A stretch of DNA of 64,000 bases from an uncultured bacterium (GTDB lineage Bacteria > Elusimicrobiota > Elusimicrobia > Elusimicrobiales > Elusimicrobiaceae). Positions 7,775-16,850 of this stretch are shown here, piece by piece (position 1 is the stretch's first letter; every line of letters begins with the position of its first letter). The position numbers were made by a program, and so were the translations under genes. Under the pieces are notes generated by a model, which searched no databases, had not been told where the DNA came from, and saw only the letters and a list, made by a program, of their open reading frames with translations. The stretch lies in the NCBI GenBank assembly GCA_949294095.1, contig CASFFZ010000007.1:44387-108386 (forward strand), given 5' to 3'.

Positions 7775-9124
7775 ATGATTAAGAAATTCGTCATTTTCCT
7801 ATGGATTTTGGCTGCGGTGCTGATAGCACCGCCGCTATTGCGTTCGTTCGGATTAAGTCCAAAGGAAATGGTGAAAGACCTTTTTGCGCCTGCGCCGCGG
7901 CCGGACGTGATAGAGCCCGTAAAACCGGCTACCGTCAAACCGGTTCCGCTGGAGCCGGCGGCGGCCCCCCAAGAAGACGAACGCGGCCGCGCGCGCGAAC
8001 TGCGGCCGGAAATTTCCGTTCCGCCCATGCCGCAATCGCGGCCGCAAGGCACTCCCGCAGCAAAAGCCGATGAAAAACAATTTAACGAAATGATTTCCGG
8101 CCTGGAAAATATCGTCAGCATTGCACCGGAAGAAAGCATAGAAGATTTGCCCGCGCAGGTCTTCCGCCCCGCCGATTCCGCCCAAAAAGTGCGCTGGATG
8201 CCGCCGCCGCCCGGCTTTTTGACGGCGGATACGTTCAACTATCTGATTTACCGCGAAAAAAACCCGGTTACGCCCACCATTAAAACCGTGCTGGACAATA
8301 TACACGGCAATTTAATGTTGGACTTAACCCCGTTTACGATCATCATTAAACCCAACAAAATTTTAGTCATGCTGTTTGGCCAAAAGAACAGCTATATGGC
8401 CTTTACCAAACGCCCGGCGTGGTCGGGGGCGTCGTCCGATTTGCGGGCGGACACAATGTACGTGATTGAGGGGGACAATTTCTACCCGCTGTCCGTGCAC
8501 GAGCTGACGCACTTGTATTTTGACGGGTATTTCCTGCCTACAATCTCGCCGCTGTGGCTGTCGGAAGGGATGGCGGTATATATGCAAATTAACACCACCA
8601 AGCAAAAACCCAGCTGGGTAGACCGCAGCCTGCGCCGTATTTTAAAAGGGGAATTTATTCCGTTTGAGGAAATGACCGTGTTGGAAACGCTGAATGATTA
8701 CAGCACCGCTCAGGCCGAGCTCTGGTACACGCAAGCTTACAGCGTAGTGTCCTATCTGCTTAAAACCCGCAGCCGGGATGAATTTTACCGTTTCTGCAAC
8801 GAACTGAAAGCCAAAACGCCCTTGCACCAGGCGCTCTACCGCGCGTATGGCATGCCGTTTAACCGCATCAGCGTGCTGGAAAATGTATGGCGGCACGATT
8901 TGCAAAAAGCGTACGAGGAAGGAAAAATTTTGCAGTCGGACGCGAAAAAAGCCTCCGCTCCCGCCCAACGCCCGGCCGCAGCTCAAGCAGCCGGAAAGCC
9001 CGTGTCCAACCCGGCGCCTGCACGGCCGTCCGTCCAAAAATCCAGCCAACCGGCCCCGCAGAAAACCAAAATTAATAAATTGCAAATGGTGCCCACCAAC
9101 TCCTATAAAGGAGGTTTTAACTGA
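7775..9124 (+). CDS. Membrane-anchored gluzincin-type peptidase (peptidase MA-like)
   Basis: 449 residues. An N-terminal hydrophobic helix (about 4-22) is followed by a Pro/Ala/Arg-rich linker and then a zinc peptidase domain. The zinc ligands are seen as HELTH at 242-246 and the third ligand E264 in LSEGMAVYM, the spacing of the peptidase MA-like group. The catalytic domain should face the periplasm. The C-terminal 80 residues are low-complexity Ala/Pro/Gln. The substrate is unknown. Its place between rsmG and rsmH, overlapping rsmH by one base (TGATG), suggests a link with envelope or division functions, but that is inference from position only. Confidence 0.8.
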   Translation: MIKKFVIFLWILAAVLIAPPLLRSFGLSPKEMVKDLFAPAPRPDVIEPVKPATVKPVPLEPAAAPQEDERGRARELRPEISVPPMPQSRPQGTPAAKADEKQFNEMISGLENIVSIAPEESIEDLPAQVFRPADSAQKVRWMPPPPGFLTADTFNYLIYREKNPVTPTIKTVLDNIHGNLMLDLTPFTIIIKPNKILVMLFGQKNSYMAFTKRPAWSGASSDLRADTMYVIEGDNFYPLSVHELTHLYFDGYFLPTISPLWLSEGMAVYMQINTTKQKPSWVDRSLRRILKGEFIPFEEMTVLETLNDYSTAQAELWYTQAYSVVSYLLKTRSRDEFYRFCNELKAKTPLHQALYRAYGMPFNRISVLENVWRHDLQKAYEEGKILQSDAKKASAPAQRPAAAQAAGKPVSNPAPARPSVQKSSQPAPQKTKINKLQMVPTNSYKGGFN

Positions 9125-10014
9125 TGAGCGAAAACTGGGTTCACATTCCCATTATGGCGCCGCTGATTGCGGATTTCTTGTTAACCACCCCCCAAGGCGT
9201 ATATGTAGACGGCACGCTGGGGCTGGGGGGGCATACTAAATTTTTCTTAAACCGTTTGGGGCCGCAGGCCCGCATTTTGGGCTTTGATAAGGACGAAGAA
9301 GCCCTGCAAATAGCGCGCCAGCGCGTAAACGACCCCCGCTTGCTTGCTTTTCACGCCAGCTATACCCAAGCCCCGCAGGAACTGCACAAGCTGGGCCTTG
9401 CCGGGGCGGACGGCGCCTTGTTTGATTTGGGCCTCAGTTCCTATCAGCTGGACAACCCCCAACGGGGCTTTAGCATCGTGCACGACGGGCCGCTTGATAT
9501 GCGTTTTGACCGTCAAAACCCGCTGAGTGCGCAGGTAATCGTCAACACCTGGCCCATGGACGAGCTGGAACGCATTTTAAAAGAATACGGCGAAGAGCGC
9601 AACGCCACGGCGATTGCGTTGGCCATTATGAAGGCCCGCCGCCAGCAGCCCCTGCAAACCACCGCTCAGCTGGCCAAACTGGTGGAACAAGTCTACGGCG
9701 GCAAACGCGGCAAAACGCACCCCGCCACCCAAACTTTCCAAGCCCTGCGCATTGCCTGCAACCGGGAATTGGAAACGGTGGAAAGCGCCTTGGGCGCGCT
9801 GGGGGATATTGTAAAACCCGGCGGGCGGGCGGCCATCCTTACGTTCCACTCGCTGGAAGACCGGTTGGTCAAAAACCGTTTTAAAGAATTGGCCCGCAGC
9901 GGGGAGTGGCTGCTTGTCAACAAACACGCCATTTCCGCGCCGTACGAAGAGGTACGCCAAAACCGGCGGGCCCGAAGCGCAAAACTGCGGGTAATTGAAA
10001 GGATTAAATTATGA
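9124..10014 (+). CDS. rsmH: 16S rRNA (cytosine-1402-N4) methyltransferase RsmH (MraW)
   Basis: 296 residues. RsmH adds the N4 methyl group to C1402 in the ribosomal decoding centre. It begins with HIPIM and the SAM-binding VDGTLGLGGHT (about 28-38), then the family blocks FDLGLSSYQLD, RGFSI..DGPLDMR, and the C-terminal LTFHSLEDRLVK and NRRARSAKLRV. RsmH usually opens the division and cell wall cluster after mraZ. Here there is no mraZ and the cluster is fused behind the mnmEG-rsmG genes. The good Shine-Dalgarno AAGGAGG sits in the end of the upstream peptidase gene. The ATG overlaps that gene's stop. Confidence 0.97.
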   Translation: MSENWVHIPIMAPLIADFLLTTPQGVYVDGTLGLGGHTKFFLNRLGPQARILGFDKDEEALQIARQRVNDPRLLAFHASYTQAPQELHKLGLAGADGALFDLGLSSYQLDNPQRGFSIVHDGPLDMRFDRQNPLSAQVIVNTWPMDELERILKEYGEERNATAIALAIMKARRQQPLQTTAQLAKLVEQVYGGKRGKTHPATQTFQALRIACNRELETVESALGALGDIVKPGGRAAILTFHSLEDRLVKNRFKELARSGEWLLVNKHAISAPYEEVRQNRRARSAKLRVIERIKL

Positions 10015-10268
10015 AAATTTTCGGCATGGTATTTGTATTGGCGTTATTTCTCTTTGGCGTGGCGGTGATGCGTATTGAAATCAACCGTTCGGGCCGCACG
10101 ATCAGCCAACTGCAAAATGAAGTGGAAATTAAAGAAGCGCGCAACCAATACCTGCAGCTGGAAATTTCCCGCATGTCCGGGCCGGGCAGCATCATGCGCC
10201 TGGCGGAAGAAAAGCTGGGCATGGTGCCGGCCAAACCGCATGAAATTGTAGTACTGGAAGAAAAATAA
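10011..10268 (+). CDS. ftsL: FtsL-like cell division protein
   Basis: 85 residues: a short cytoplasmic start, one membrane helix (about 3-20) and a coiled-coil (about 25-60) ending in a region around EEKLGM, as in FtsL. FtsL links FtsQ/FtsB to FtsW and FtsI in the divisome. Sequence similarity in this family is weak, so the call depends on length, topology and the position between rsmH and ftsI. It overlaps rsmH by 4 bp and is 2 bp from ftsI. It could equally be named a septum formation initiator family protein. Confidence 0.8.
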   Translation: MKIFGMVFVLALFLFGVAVMRIEINRSGRTISQLQNEVEIKEARNQYLQLEISRMSGPGSIMRLAEEKLGMVPAKPHEIVVLEEK

Positions 10269-10270
10269 AT

Positions 10271-11965
10271 ATGTTTAAAAGAAAGGCTGCTTCTCCCTTT
10301 GTGTTCAACGTCAAAAACCGCATGCGCGTGGCGGGCCTGGTGATTTTGCTGGCGCCGCTGTGCATTTTTGTGCGGCTGTTTTATATGCAGACGTTTTTGT
10401 ATGAAGAATTTTCCTCCAAGGCCGAGCGCGCCATTTATAACTATTTGGCGGAAGACCGCCTGCGCGGCAAAATTTTGGACGTAAACGGCCGCGAACTGGC
10501 CGAGTCCGTCCGCACCCATTCCTGCGGGGTAAACAAACGCTACGTGCAGGATAAAAACAAAACGGTGGCCTTCCTTTCCGAAACATTGGAAATGCCCAAA
10601 CGGCGCATTTTGGAAAAATGGAACCGTGCGTCTAACTTCTTCTTTGTGGCCAAAAAAATCAAACCGGATAAATACATCAAAATTTCCCAAATTTTACGCA
10701 CTAAATTGGGGCAGGGGCTGGAACTAACCCCCGAATACGAGCGCATCCACCCGTACGGAAACAGCGCCATTGATTTAATCGGGGCGTCCAATTCCAAAAA
10801 TTTCGGTCTGTCGGGCATTGAGCAGATGTACAACCGCGAGCTGAGCCAAGACATCAGCAAAAAACGCGCCAAACGGGCCCGCCGCGGCGAAATTATTTAC
10901 GACCGCAAACTAAAAGAAGAACTTTCCGTGGCCAACGTCTATTTAACCATTGACGCCGTAGCCCAGTTTTACGCCGAAAACGCCCTTAAAAAAGAGGTGG
11001 AAGCCATCGGCGCCGAACACGGCATCGCTATTGTGCAAGACCCCAAAACGGGCAAAATTCTGGCGGCGGCTTCCTATCCGGCCAAAGACGGGCAGTCGCT
11101 CGCGTTCCAATTTACGTACGAGCCGGGCTCCACCTTTAAAAGCATTGCCATTTCCTCGGCGCTGGATGCGGGCGTAGTGCACATTACCGACCAGATTGAT
11201 ATGTCCGAGCGCAAGTGGGAAGTGGCCCGCGGCGTGGTGATAAGAGACAACCAACATAAAAAAGACTTCCTGACGATTCCGGAAATTTTGCAGCTTTCCT
11301 CCAACATCGGCGCGGGGAAAATTGCGCTGGAACTGGGCGCCAAAAATTTATTTTATTATCTCAAAGCCTTTGGCTTTGGCACCAAAACGGACATCAATTT
11401 TAACGGCGAATCCAAAGGCAATGTGCCCCCTTACAGCCGCTGGACGGTGGTGGACACCGCCACCAAAGGCTACGGCTACGGCGTGGCGGTAACGCCTATC
11501 CAGCTGATTAACGCCTATTCCGCCATTGCCAACGGCGGCATTTTGATGCAGCCGCATATCATTGACCGCATTGAATATGCCGGCGGAAAAGTGGAAGAGA
11601 AATCCAAACCCGTCAGAATCCGCCGCGTACTCAAAGAAGAAACCACCGACATCATGAAAAAAGCCCTGCAAAGCGTGGTGGAAGTGGGTTCCGGCAAGCG
11701 GGCGCAAATTAAAGGCTATACCGTAGCGGGGAAAACCGGCACCGCCGAAAAACTAAGCAAAGAAGGCGGCTACGCCAAGCGGCAGCATATTGTGTCGTTC
11801 TGCGGGTTTGCCCCCGTGTCCGACCCGCAGTTTACGGTGCTTGTCGTGCTGGATAACCCGACTAAGTACTCTTTCGGCAGCAGCACCGCGGCACCCGTAT
11901 TTAAGGAAATTATGGAGCGGATGCTGGCCATGAAAGGCGTGGCGCCGGATCAAACCGATTTTTGA
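10271..11965 (+). CDS. ftsI: Septal peptidoglycan transpeptidase (FtsI / PBP3, class B penicillin-binding protein)
   Basis: 564 residues with one N-terminal membrane helix (about 18-38), a dimerisation domain and a transpeptidase domain. The three catalytic motifs are complete: STFK at 287-290 (Ser nucleophile), SSN at 343-345 and KTGT at 488-491. It crosslinks septal peptidoglycan together with the glycosyltransferase FtsW, encoded four genes downstream. No PASTA domain is present. Translation is likely coupled with ftsL. In most bacteria murE follows ftsI; here murF follows directly after 46 bp. Confidence 0.96.
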   Translation: MFKRKAASPFVFNVKNRMRVAGLVILLAPLCIFVRLFYMQTFLYEEFSSKAERAIYNYLAEDRLRGKILDVNGRELAESVRTHSCGVNKRYVQDKNKTVAFLSETLEMPKRRILEKWNRASNFFFVAKKIKPDKYIKISQILRTKLGQGLELTPEYERIHPYGNSAIDLIGASNSKNFGLSGIEQMYNRELSQDISKKRAKRARRGEIIYDRKLKEELSVANVYLTIDAVAQFYAENALKKEVEAIGAEHGIAIVQDPKTGKILAAASYPAKDGQSLAFQFTYEPGSTFKSIAISSALDAGVVHITDQIDMSERKWEVARGVVIRDNQHKKDFLTIPEILQLSSNIGAGKIALELGAKNLFYYLKAFGFGTKTDINFNGESKGNVPPYSRWTVVDTATKGYGYGVAVTPIQLINAYSAIANGGILMQPHIIDRIEYAGGKVEEKSKPVRIRRVLKEETTDIMKKALQSVVEVGSGKRAQIKGYTVAGKTGTAEKLSKEGGYAKRQHIVSFCGFAPVSDPQFTVLVVLDNPTKYSFGSSTAAPVFKEIMERMLAMKGVAPDQTDF

Positions 11966-12011
11966 TGTTCCCCGTAAGGGCGTATGCAGTTGATTTTTGT
12001 AAGGAGTATGT

Positions 12012-13355
12012 ATGAAGCTTAATTTAACCGTCAGTAAAATTGCCCAAATTACCCATGCGGAGCTGGTATCCTCCCATCCTCAGACCGTTGTTACTTCTTT
12101 TGTAACGGATTCCCGCGTCATCCGCCCAGGCGATGCGTTCCTCGCGCTGAAAGGCAAAAATCACGACGCCCGCCAATTTATTCCCCAAGTCTTGCAGAAA
12201 GGCGCCAGCGTGGTGCTGGCCGAAAAAGGGTTTACCCTTCCCGCCGGTTCCGACGCCTCGTTTTTGCTGGTGGACGATTCTTTAAAAGCCCTCCAGGCCC
12301 TTGCCAAATACCACCGCCTAAACAGCACCCTCAAAGTGGCCGCCATTACCGGCTCTAACGGCAAAAGCACCACCAAACAAATGCTGCGCGCCATTTGCGA
12401 AACGGCGGGGGAAACCATTGCCAATATGGGCAATTTCAACAATCAGTTCGGGGTGCCGTTTTCGCTCTTGGAAATTCAGCCCAAACACCAGTACGGCGTT
12501 TTTGAGCTGGGGGCTTCCCACCCCGGCGACATCCGCGAAATTGCTTCGCTGGCGGTGCCGGACGTGGCGGTAATTACCAATGTGTCGGCGGCGCATTTGG
12601 AGTTTTTCCACGATTTGGAAACCGTCTATCAAACCAAAACCGAAATTGCCCAATGCCTCAACAGCGGCGGGACGCTTGTGTATAATGCAGACGATCCCCT
12701 GCTCGCCCGCTTAAAAACCCAATACAAAGGCAAAAGCCTTTCGTTCGGGTTTCATCCGGGGGCGGATTTACAGATTTTGGAAACGGAAAAATTTTCCTTT
12801 ACCTATAAAGGCGAGGCCTATGTGCTGGATGTAATACTGCAGCGCCACGACAAACTAAATGCCGCCGCCGCCGCAGCTGCTGCCATTGCGCTGGGGCTGT
12901 ATATGGACAACGTAAAAAAAGGCCTCCTTTCCTATACCCCTATGCCCATGCGCATGGAAAGATTGCATAAAGAAGGAGTAGAATTTATTTTGGACTGCTA
13001 CAACGCCAACCCCGCCAGTATGCAAAACGCGCTGGAAATTTTGGGGCGGGAAACCGCCTCCCCGCGTATTGCCGTGCTGGGCGATATGAAAGAACTGGGG
13101 GAAACGTCCAAAGAATACCACCGCCTGATTGCGCGCCAACTGCAGGACAACGGGGTGGAATACGCGTTTTTGGCTGGGCCGGAAATGAAATATGCATATG
13201 AAAAATTAAAAGACGCCCCCGGCATCAAAACGTTCTACTCGCTCACGCCCAGCGGCTGGACGAAGGAACTTTCCGCCGCGCTTAAAAAAGGCGGCACGTG
13301 CCTGGTAAAAGCGTCCCGTGCGATGAATTTTGAAAATATACTTAAGGAGATTTAA
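12012..13355 (+). CDS. murF: UDP-N-acetylmuramoyl-tripeptide--D-alanyl-D-alanine ligase MurF
   Basis: 447 residues. MurF adds D-Ala-D-Ala to the UDP-MurNAc-tripeptide in the cytoplasm, using ATP. The Mur ligase order is clear: N-terminal domain with DSRVIRPGDAFLALKGKNHD, ATP-binding GSNGKSTTK near 114-122, central ELGASHPGDI and ITNVSAAHLE, then DCYNANPASM and GDMKELGE in the C-terminal domain. DCYNANP and GDMxELG separate MurF from MurE. An AAGGAG site is 6 nt upstream. murE and murD, normal neighbours, are missing from this cluster. Confidence 0.96.
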   Translation: MKLNLTVSKIAQITHAELVSSHPQTVVTSFVTDSRVIRPGDAFLALKGKNHDARQFIPQVLQKGASVVLAEKGFTLPAGSDASFLLVDDSLKALQALAKYHRLNSTLKVAAITGSNGKSTTKQMLRAICETAGETIANMGNFNNQFGVPFSLLEIQPKHQYGVFELGASHPGDIREIASLAVPDVAVITNVSAAHLEFFHDLETVYQTKTEIAQCLNSGGTLVYNADDPLLARLKTQYKGKSLSFGFHPGADLQILETEKFSFTYKGEAYVLDVILQRHDKLNAAAAAAAAIALGLYMDNVKKGLLSYTPMPMRMERLHKEGVEFILDCYNANPASMQNALEILGRETASPRIAVLGDMKELGETSKEYHRLIARQLQDNGVEYAFLAGPEMKYAYEKLKDAPGIKTFYSLTPSGWTKELSAALKKGGTCLVKASRAMNFENILKEI

Positions 13356-13360
13356 CCCCG

Positions 13361-14446
13361 ATGTTATACTATCTTTCGTTATTCACAGGCGACATTAGCT
13401 TTTTAAATATCTTTAGCTATATCACCTTCCGCACCGGCGCGGCGATTGTTACGTCTTTTTTGCTGACGCTCCTGATCGGCCCCAAGGTGGTGGCCAAGCT
13501 GCGTTCGTATAAGATTCAGCAGATTGAACGCGAATACGGCCCGGCCTCGCACCTTTCTAAAAGCGGCACGCCTACGATGGGGGGAATTTTGATTTTTGCA
13601 AGCCTGGTCGTCAGCGTTTTGTTATGGGCGCGGTGGGACAACAATTATATTTGGCTGCTGCTCTTTACCACGGTTACGCTGGGCATTGCGGGTGTAATGG
13701 ACGATTATACCAAACTGGTAAAAAAGAACCCGGAAGGGATGAAATCCTCCATCAAACTGGCCATTCAGCTGTTTACGGCCGTGGTGGTGGTGGGATATCT
13801 GGCCCTGAATCCGCCCAACGGCAACTATACCACTTCGCTTATTATTCCGTATATGAGCAAGATGTTTGTGGATTTGTCCGTTTTTTATTTTGCGTTTGCC
13901 ATGTTGGTGATTGTGGGTTCCTCCAACGCTACGAATTTAACGGACGGCCTGGACGGGCTGGCCAGCGGATGCATGGTGTTTACGGCGGCTACCTATGCCA
14001 TTTTTGCTTATCTGGCGGGCAACGTCAATTTTTCCGATTATTTAAAAATTATTTACGTGCCCGGCGCGGGGGAAATTACCGTATTTATGGGGGCCCTGAT
14101 CGGCGCGTGTTTGGGTTTCTTGTGGTTTAACGCGTATCCGGCGCAAGTGTTTATGGGGGATACGAGCTCGCTGTTTTTGGGCGGCGTCATCGGCACGGCT
14201 TCGCTGTGCGTCAAGCAAGAGCTGTTGCTGCCGATCGCCGGCGGTATTTTTGTGCTGGAAACGCTCTCCGTCATGCTGCAAATGGGATATTTTAAACTTA
14301 CCCACGGCAAGCGGCTTTTTAAAATGGCGCCCATACACCACCATTTTGAACTCTTAGGCGTGCCGGAACCGAAAGTCATCGTGCGCTTTTGGATTGTGGG
14401 CGCCATGCTGATGCTGCTGGCGCTGGCGTCGTTAAAAAGCAGGTAA
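13361..14446 (+). CDS. mraY: Phospho-N-acetylmuramoyl-pentapeptide-transferase MraY
   Basis: 361-residue polytopic membrane enzyme with about ten helices. It transfers phospho-MurNAc-pentapeptide to undecaprenyl phosphate to make lipid I. The family signatures are visible: GTPTMGG near the first cytoplasmic loop, MDDYTKLVKKNPEGM, NATNLTDGLDGLASG, FMGDTSSLFLGG and the MAPIHHHFE loop near 325. It starts 5 bp after murF and is 3 bp before ftsW. Confidence 0.97.
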   Translation: MLYYLSLFTGDISFLNIFSYITFRTGAAIVTSFLLTLLIGPKVVAKLRSYKIQQIEREYGPASHLSKSGTPTMGGILIFASLVVSVLLWARWDNNYIWLLLFTTVTLGIAGVMDDYTKLVKKNPEGMKSSIKLAIQLFTAVVVVGYLALNPPNGNYTTSLIIPYMSKMFVDLSVFYFAFAMLVIVGSSNATNLTDGLDGLASGCMVFTAATYAIFAYLAGNVNFSDYLKIIYVPGAGEITVFMGALIGACLGFLWFNAYPAQVFMGDTSSLFLGGVIGTASLCVKQELLLPIAGGIFVLETLSVMLQMGYFKLTHGKRLFKMAPIHHHFELLGVPEPKVIVRFWIVGAMLMLLALASLKSR

Positions 14447-14449
14447 ACT

Positions 14450-15700
14450 ATGGGTCGGCTATTTAACAAAGCGCCCAAGCGGCGCAATAACTTCATTCGC
14501 AAGGCGCCGGCCGAGTATAACGGCCGGGGGGCCTCCTTCCGCCCAAGCGGTACCAAGCCGGCTCCCGCCCGCGGCGGCTGGAAGCCTTTGCAGCTGGATA
14601 AACGCATCGCATTTATTACGTTTGCGTTTGTATTGTTCGGCCTGATTTTTACGTATTCTTCCAGTGCGTTTGATTCTACCAGTTATTTTAAACGCCAGCT
14701 CTTATTTGACGCGTTGGGCATTGCGGCGGCGTTGTTCTTGTCCCAGACGTATGACAAACTGCAAAAACTGAAAATTTTTTCGCCCATGAACCTGATGTAC
14801 GCCACTTGGGTGTTGCTGATTGTGGTCTTATTTACCCGCGCACAGGCCAATGTGCACCGTTGGATTGATTTCGGCTTTTTTAAGTTGCAGCCGTCCGAAA
14901 TTGCCAAAGTAACGCTGGTCATCTATACGGCAGATTATTTAAACAACGTTTCGGGCAAATTGACCAAAAACTGGAAACTGCTCATTAAACCCATGGCGGT
15001 GGCGGGCATCACGCTGGGGCTGATCTTGGCCGAAAAAGATATTGGCACGCCTACGTTAATGGGGGCGGTGTTTGTGTTTATGCTCTTGGTGGCGGGAGCG
15101 CGGCTGAAGCACTTGGCGGTGCCGGCGCTGGTTATTTCGCCGCTGGTCATCCAGCAGTTGTTTTTCGTCAGTTACCGGCGGGAACGCATTTTTTCGTTTC
15201 TGGATCCGTTTGCCACCGCCGGCACCAGCGGCTATCAGCTGGTGCAATCGTTTTTGGCGGTCGGTTCCGGCGGATGGTTCGGCAAAGGCTTGGGCAACAG
15301 CGAACTGAAGCTGGAATACCTGCCCGCCGCCCATACGGATTTTATCTTTTCCATTATGTGTGAGGAGCTTGGGCTGGTGCGCGTGGTGGTAATTTTGGTG
15401 TTTTTCTGCTGGCTGCTTATCCGCGGCATCAGTTTGGCGCGCATTGCCAAAACGCAGTTTCACGGGCTTGTCATCTTCGGGCTGACGATTACCATCTGCA
15501 TGCAGGCCTTTTTTAATATGGCGATGGCCATCGGCTTGCTGCCCACCAAAGGGATTGCCCTGCCGTTTTTCTCCTACGGCGGCTCATCGGTGATTATGAC
15601 GCTGGTCATGATGGGCATTATTTTGAACTTAGCCGCAGTAAACAATACCCAAAACAACCTGCGCGAAGATATTACCAATTACAAAAACAGGAACAAATAG
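14450..15700 (+). CDS. ftsW: SEDS peptidoglycan glycosyltransferase FtsW
   Basis: 416 residues. FtsW polymerises lipid II at the septum with FtsI. About ten membrane helices start near residue 48. SEDS landmarks include QPSEIAKV, AEKDIGTPTLMGAVFVF (with the catalytic-type Asp), HTDFIFSIMCEELGL, and GLLPTKGIALPFFSYGGSS. The first 45 residues are an unusual basic, Arg/Pro/Gly-rich cytoplasmic extension (KAPKRRNN, ARGGWKP). RodA cannot be excluded by sequence alone, but its place between mraY and murG beside ftsI favours FtsW. murD, which normally separates mraY and ftsW, is absent. Confidence 0.93.
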   Translation: MGRLFNKAPKRRNNFIRKAPAEYNGRGASFRPSGTKPAPARGGWKPLQLDKRIAFITFAFVLFGLIFTYSSSAFDSTSYFKRQLLFDALGIAAALFLSQTYDKLQKLKIFSPMNLMYATWVLLIVVLFTRAQANVHRWIDFGFFKLQPSEIAKVTLVIYTADYLNNVSGKLTKNWKLLIKPMAVAGITLGLILAEKDIGTPTLMGAVFVFMLLVAGARLKHLAVPALVISPLVIQQLFFVSYRRERIFSFLDPFATAGTSGYQLVQSFLAVGSGGWFGKGLGNSELKLEYLPAAHTDFIFSIMCEELGLVRVVVILVFFCWLLIRGISLARIAKTQFHGLVIFGLTITICMQAFFNMAMAIGLLPTKGIALPFFSYGGSSVIMTLVMMGIILNLAAVNNTQNNLREDITNYKNRNK

Positions 15701-15703
15701 ACT

Positions 15704-16792
15704 ATGAACAGACGATTCTTAATTGCCTCCGGCGGAACGGGGGGACATTTTTATCCGGGGCTGGCGCTGGGCAAAGAACTCCGGCGCCAAGGCTTGGCGG
15801 TACTTTTTATCGTACGCAAGAACGATCCCGCCGCCCAAATTTTGGAAACCCATAAACTGCGCTACCGGGAAATTGATTTTACCGGCCTGCCCCGGTCTAT
15901 TAATCCCTTGCGGCACATCCGCTTTGTGTGCAAATTTTTCAAGTCTTTGCTGGAAACCCGGCGCATCATCAAGGACTTCCGCCCGGACGCGGCCATAGGA
16001 ACGGGGGGATACATTTCGTTCCCGCTGATTTTTACGGCGCACTTTATGGGAATTAAAACCGCCGTGCACGATTCCAACGCCCGGCTGGGGCTGGCCAATA
16101 AAATATGCGGCAAATTTGCCGATTTATTTATGCTGGGGCTGCCCGTAAATAAGAAAATAAAAAATGCCGTGCTGACCAGCACGCCTATTCGCCGGGAATT
16201 TGCCGAAAAGACCGACAGAACCGCCATTTTGGAAGGGCTGGGGCTAGACCCCCAAAAACGGACGGCCCTTATTTTTGGCGGCAGCCAAGGGGCCAAAGGA
16301 CTCAACGCCGCGTGCGCGCAAATTATCCGCAAACTGGCGCCCAAGCTTCCCTCCTGGCAGTTTATCCACATTACCGGGGATCGGTGGTTTGGCGTGATAC
16401 GGCAGGAATATGCCGGATTTACCAATGTTTCCGTATTGCCCTATTCCCACGAAATCTACGCCCTGATGCACGCCGCCGATTTGGCGGTATGCCGAAGCGG
16501 CGCCAGCACCTTGGCGGAGCTGATGTATTGCCGGCTGCCGGCGGTGTTGGTGCCTTTTCCGTATGCCGCGGCGAACCATCAATTTTATAACGCCAAAATT
16601 CTGGCCAACGCCCGCTGCGCCCGTTTGGTAACGGAAGATAAAAACCTAACCCCTCATCTGGCGCAGGTTTTGGGACGCCTGACCGGCAAAAACCGCGATC
16701 TGTATTATATGCGCTCCTCTTATGCCGGCCTGCGCATTCCCAATCCGATGACGGCGGCCAAAGAAATTGTAAAACGTCTTAAAAATCTCTAA
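15704..16792 (+). CDS. murG: UDP-GlcNAc--lipid I N-acetylglucosaminyltransferase MurG
   Basis: 362 residues, peripheral inner-membrane enzyme that converts lipid I to lipid II. The donor and acceptor loops GGTGGHFYPGLALG (about 10-23), GTGGYISFP, GGSQGAKGLN, and CRSGASTLAELMYCRLPAVLVPFPYAAANHQFYNA are typical of MurG. It is the last gene of the unit that begins with mnmE and is followed by a strong terminator. The usual next genes (murC, ftsQ, ftsA, ftsZ) do not follow. Confidence 0.96.
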   Translation: MNRRFLIASGGTGGHFYPGLALGKELRRQGLAVLFIVRKNDPAAQILETHKLRYREIDFTGLPRSINPLRHIRFVCKFFKSLLETRRIIKDFRPDAAIGTGGYISFPLIFTAHFMGIKTAVHDSNARLGLANKICGKFADLFMLGLPVNKKIKNAVLTSTPIRREFAEKTDRTAILEGLGLDPQKRTALIFGGSQGAKGLNAACAQIIRKLAPKLPSWQFIHITGDRWFGVIRQEYAGFTNVSVLPYSHEIYALMHAADLAVCRSGASTLAELMYCRLPAVLVPFPYAAANHQFYNAKILANARCARLVTEDKNLTPHLAQVLGRLTGKNRDLYYMRSSYAGLRIPNPMTAAKEIVKRLKNL

Positions 16793-16798
16793 TCTGTT

Positions 16799-16830
16799 AA
16801 AAAAGCCCGGTCAACAGACCGGGCTTTTTA
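16799..16830. terminator. Terminator between murG and the convergent pilin gene
   Basis: A near-perfect hairpin, AAAAAGCCCGGTC / GACCGGGCTTTTT around loop AACA. It is flanked by A and T runs, so it can act in both directions. Confidence 0.92.
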
Positions 16831-16850
16831 CGTATCGGATCATGCGGATA

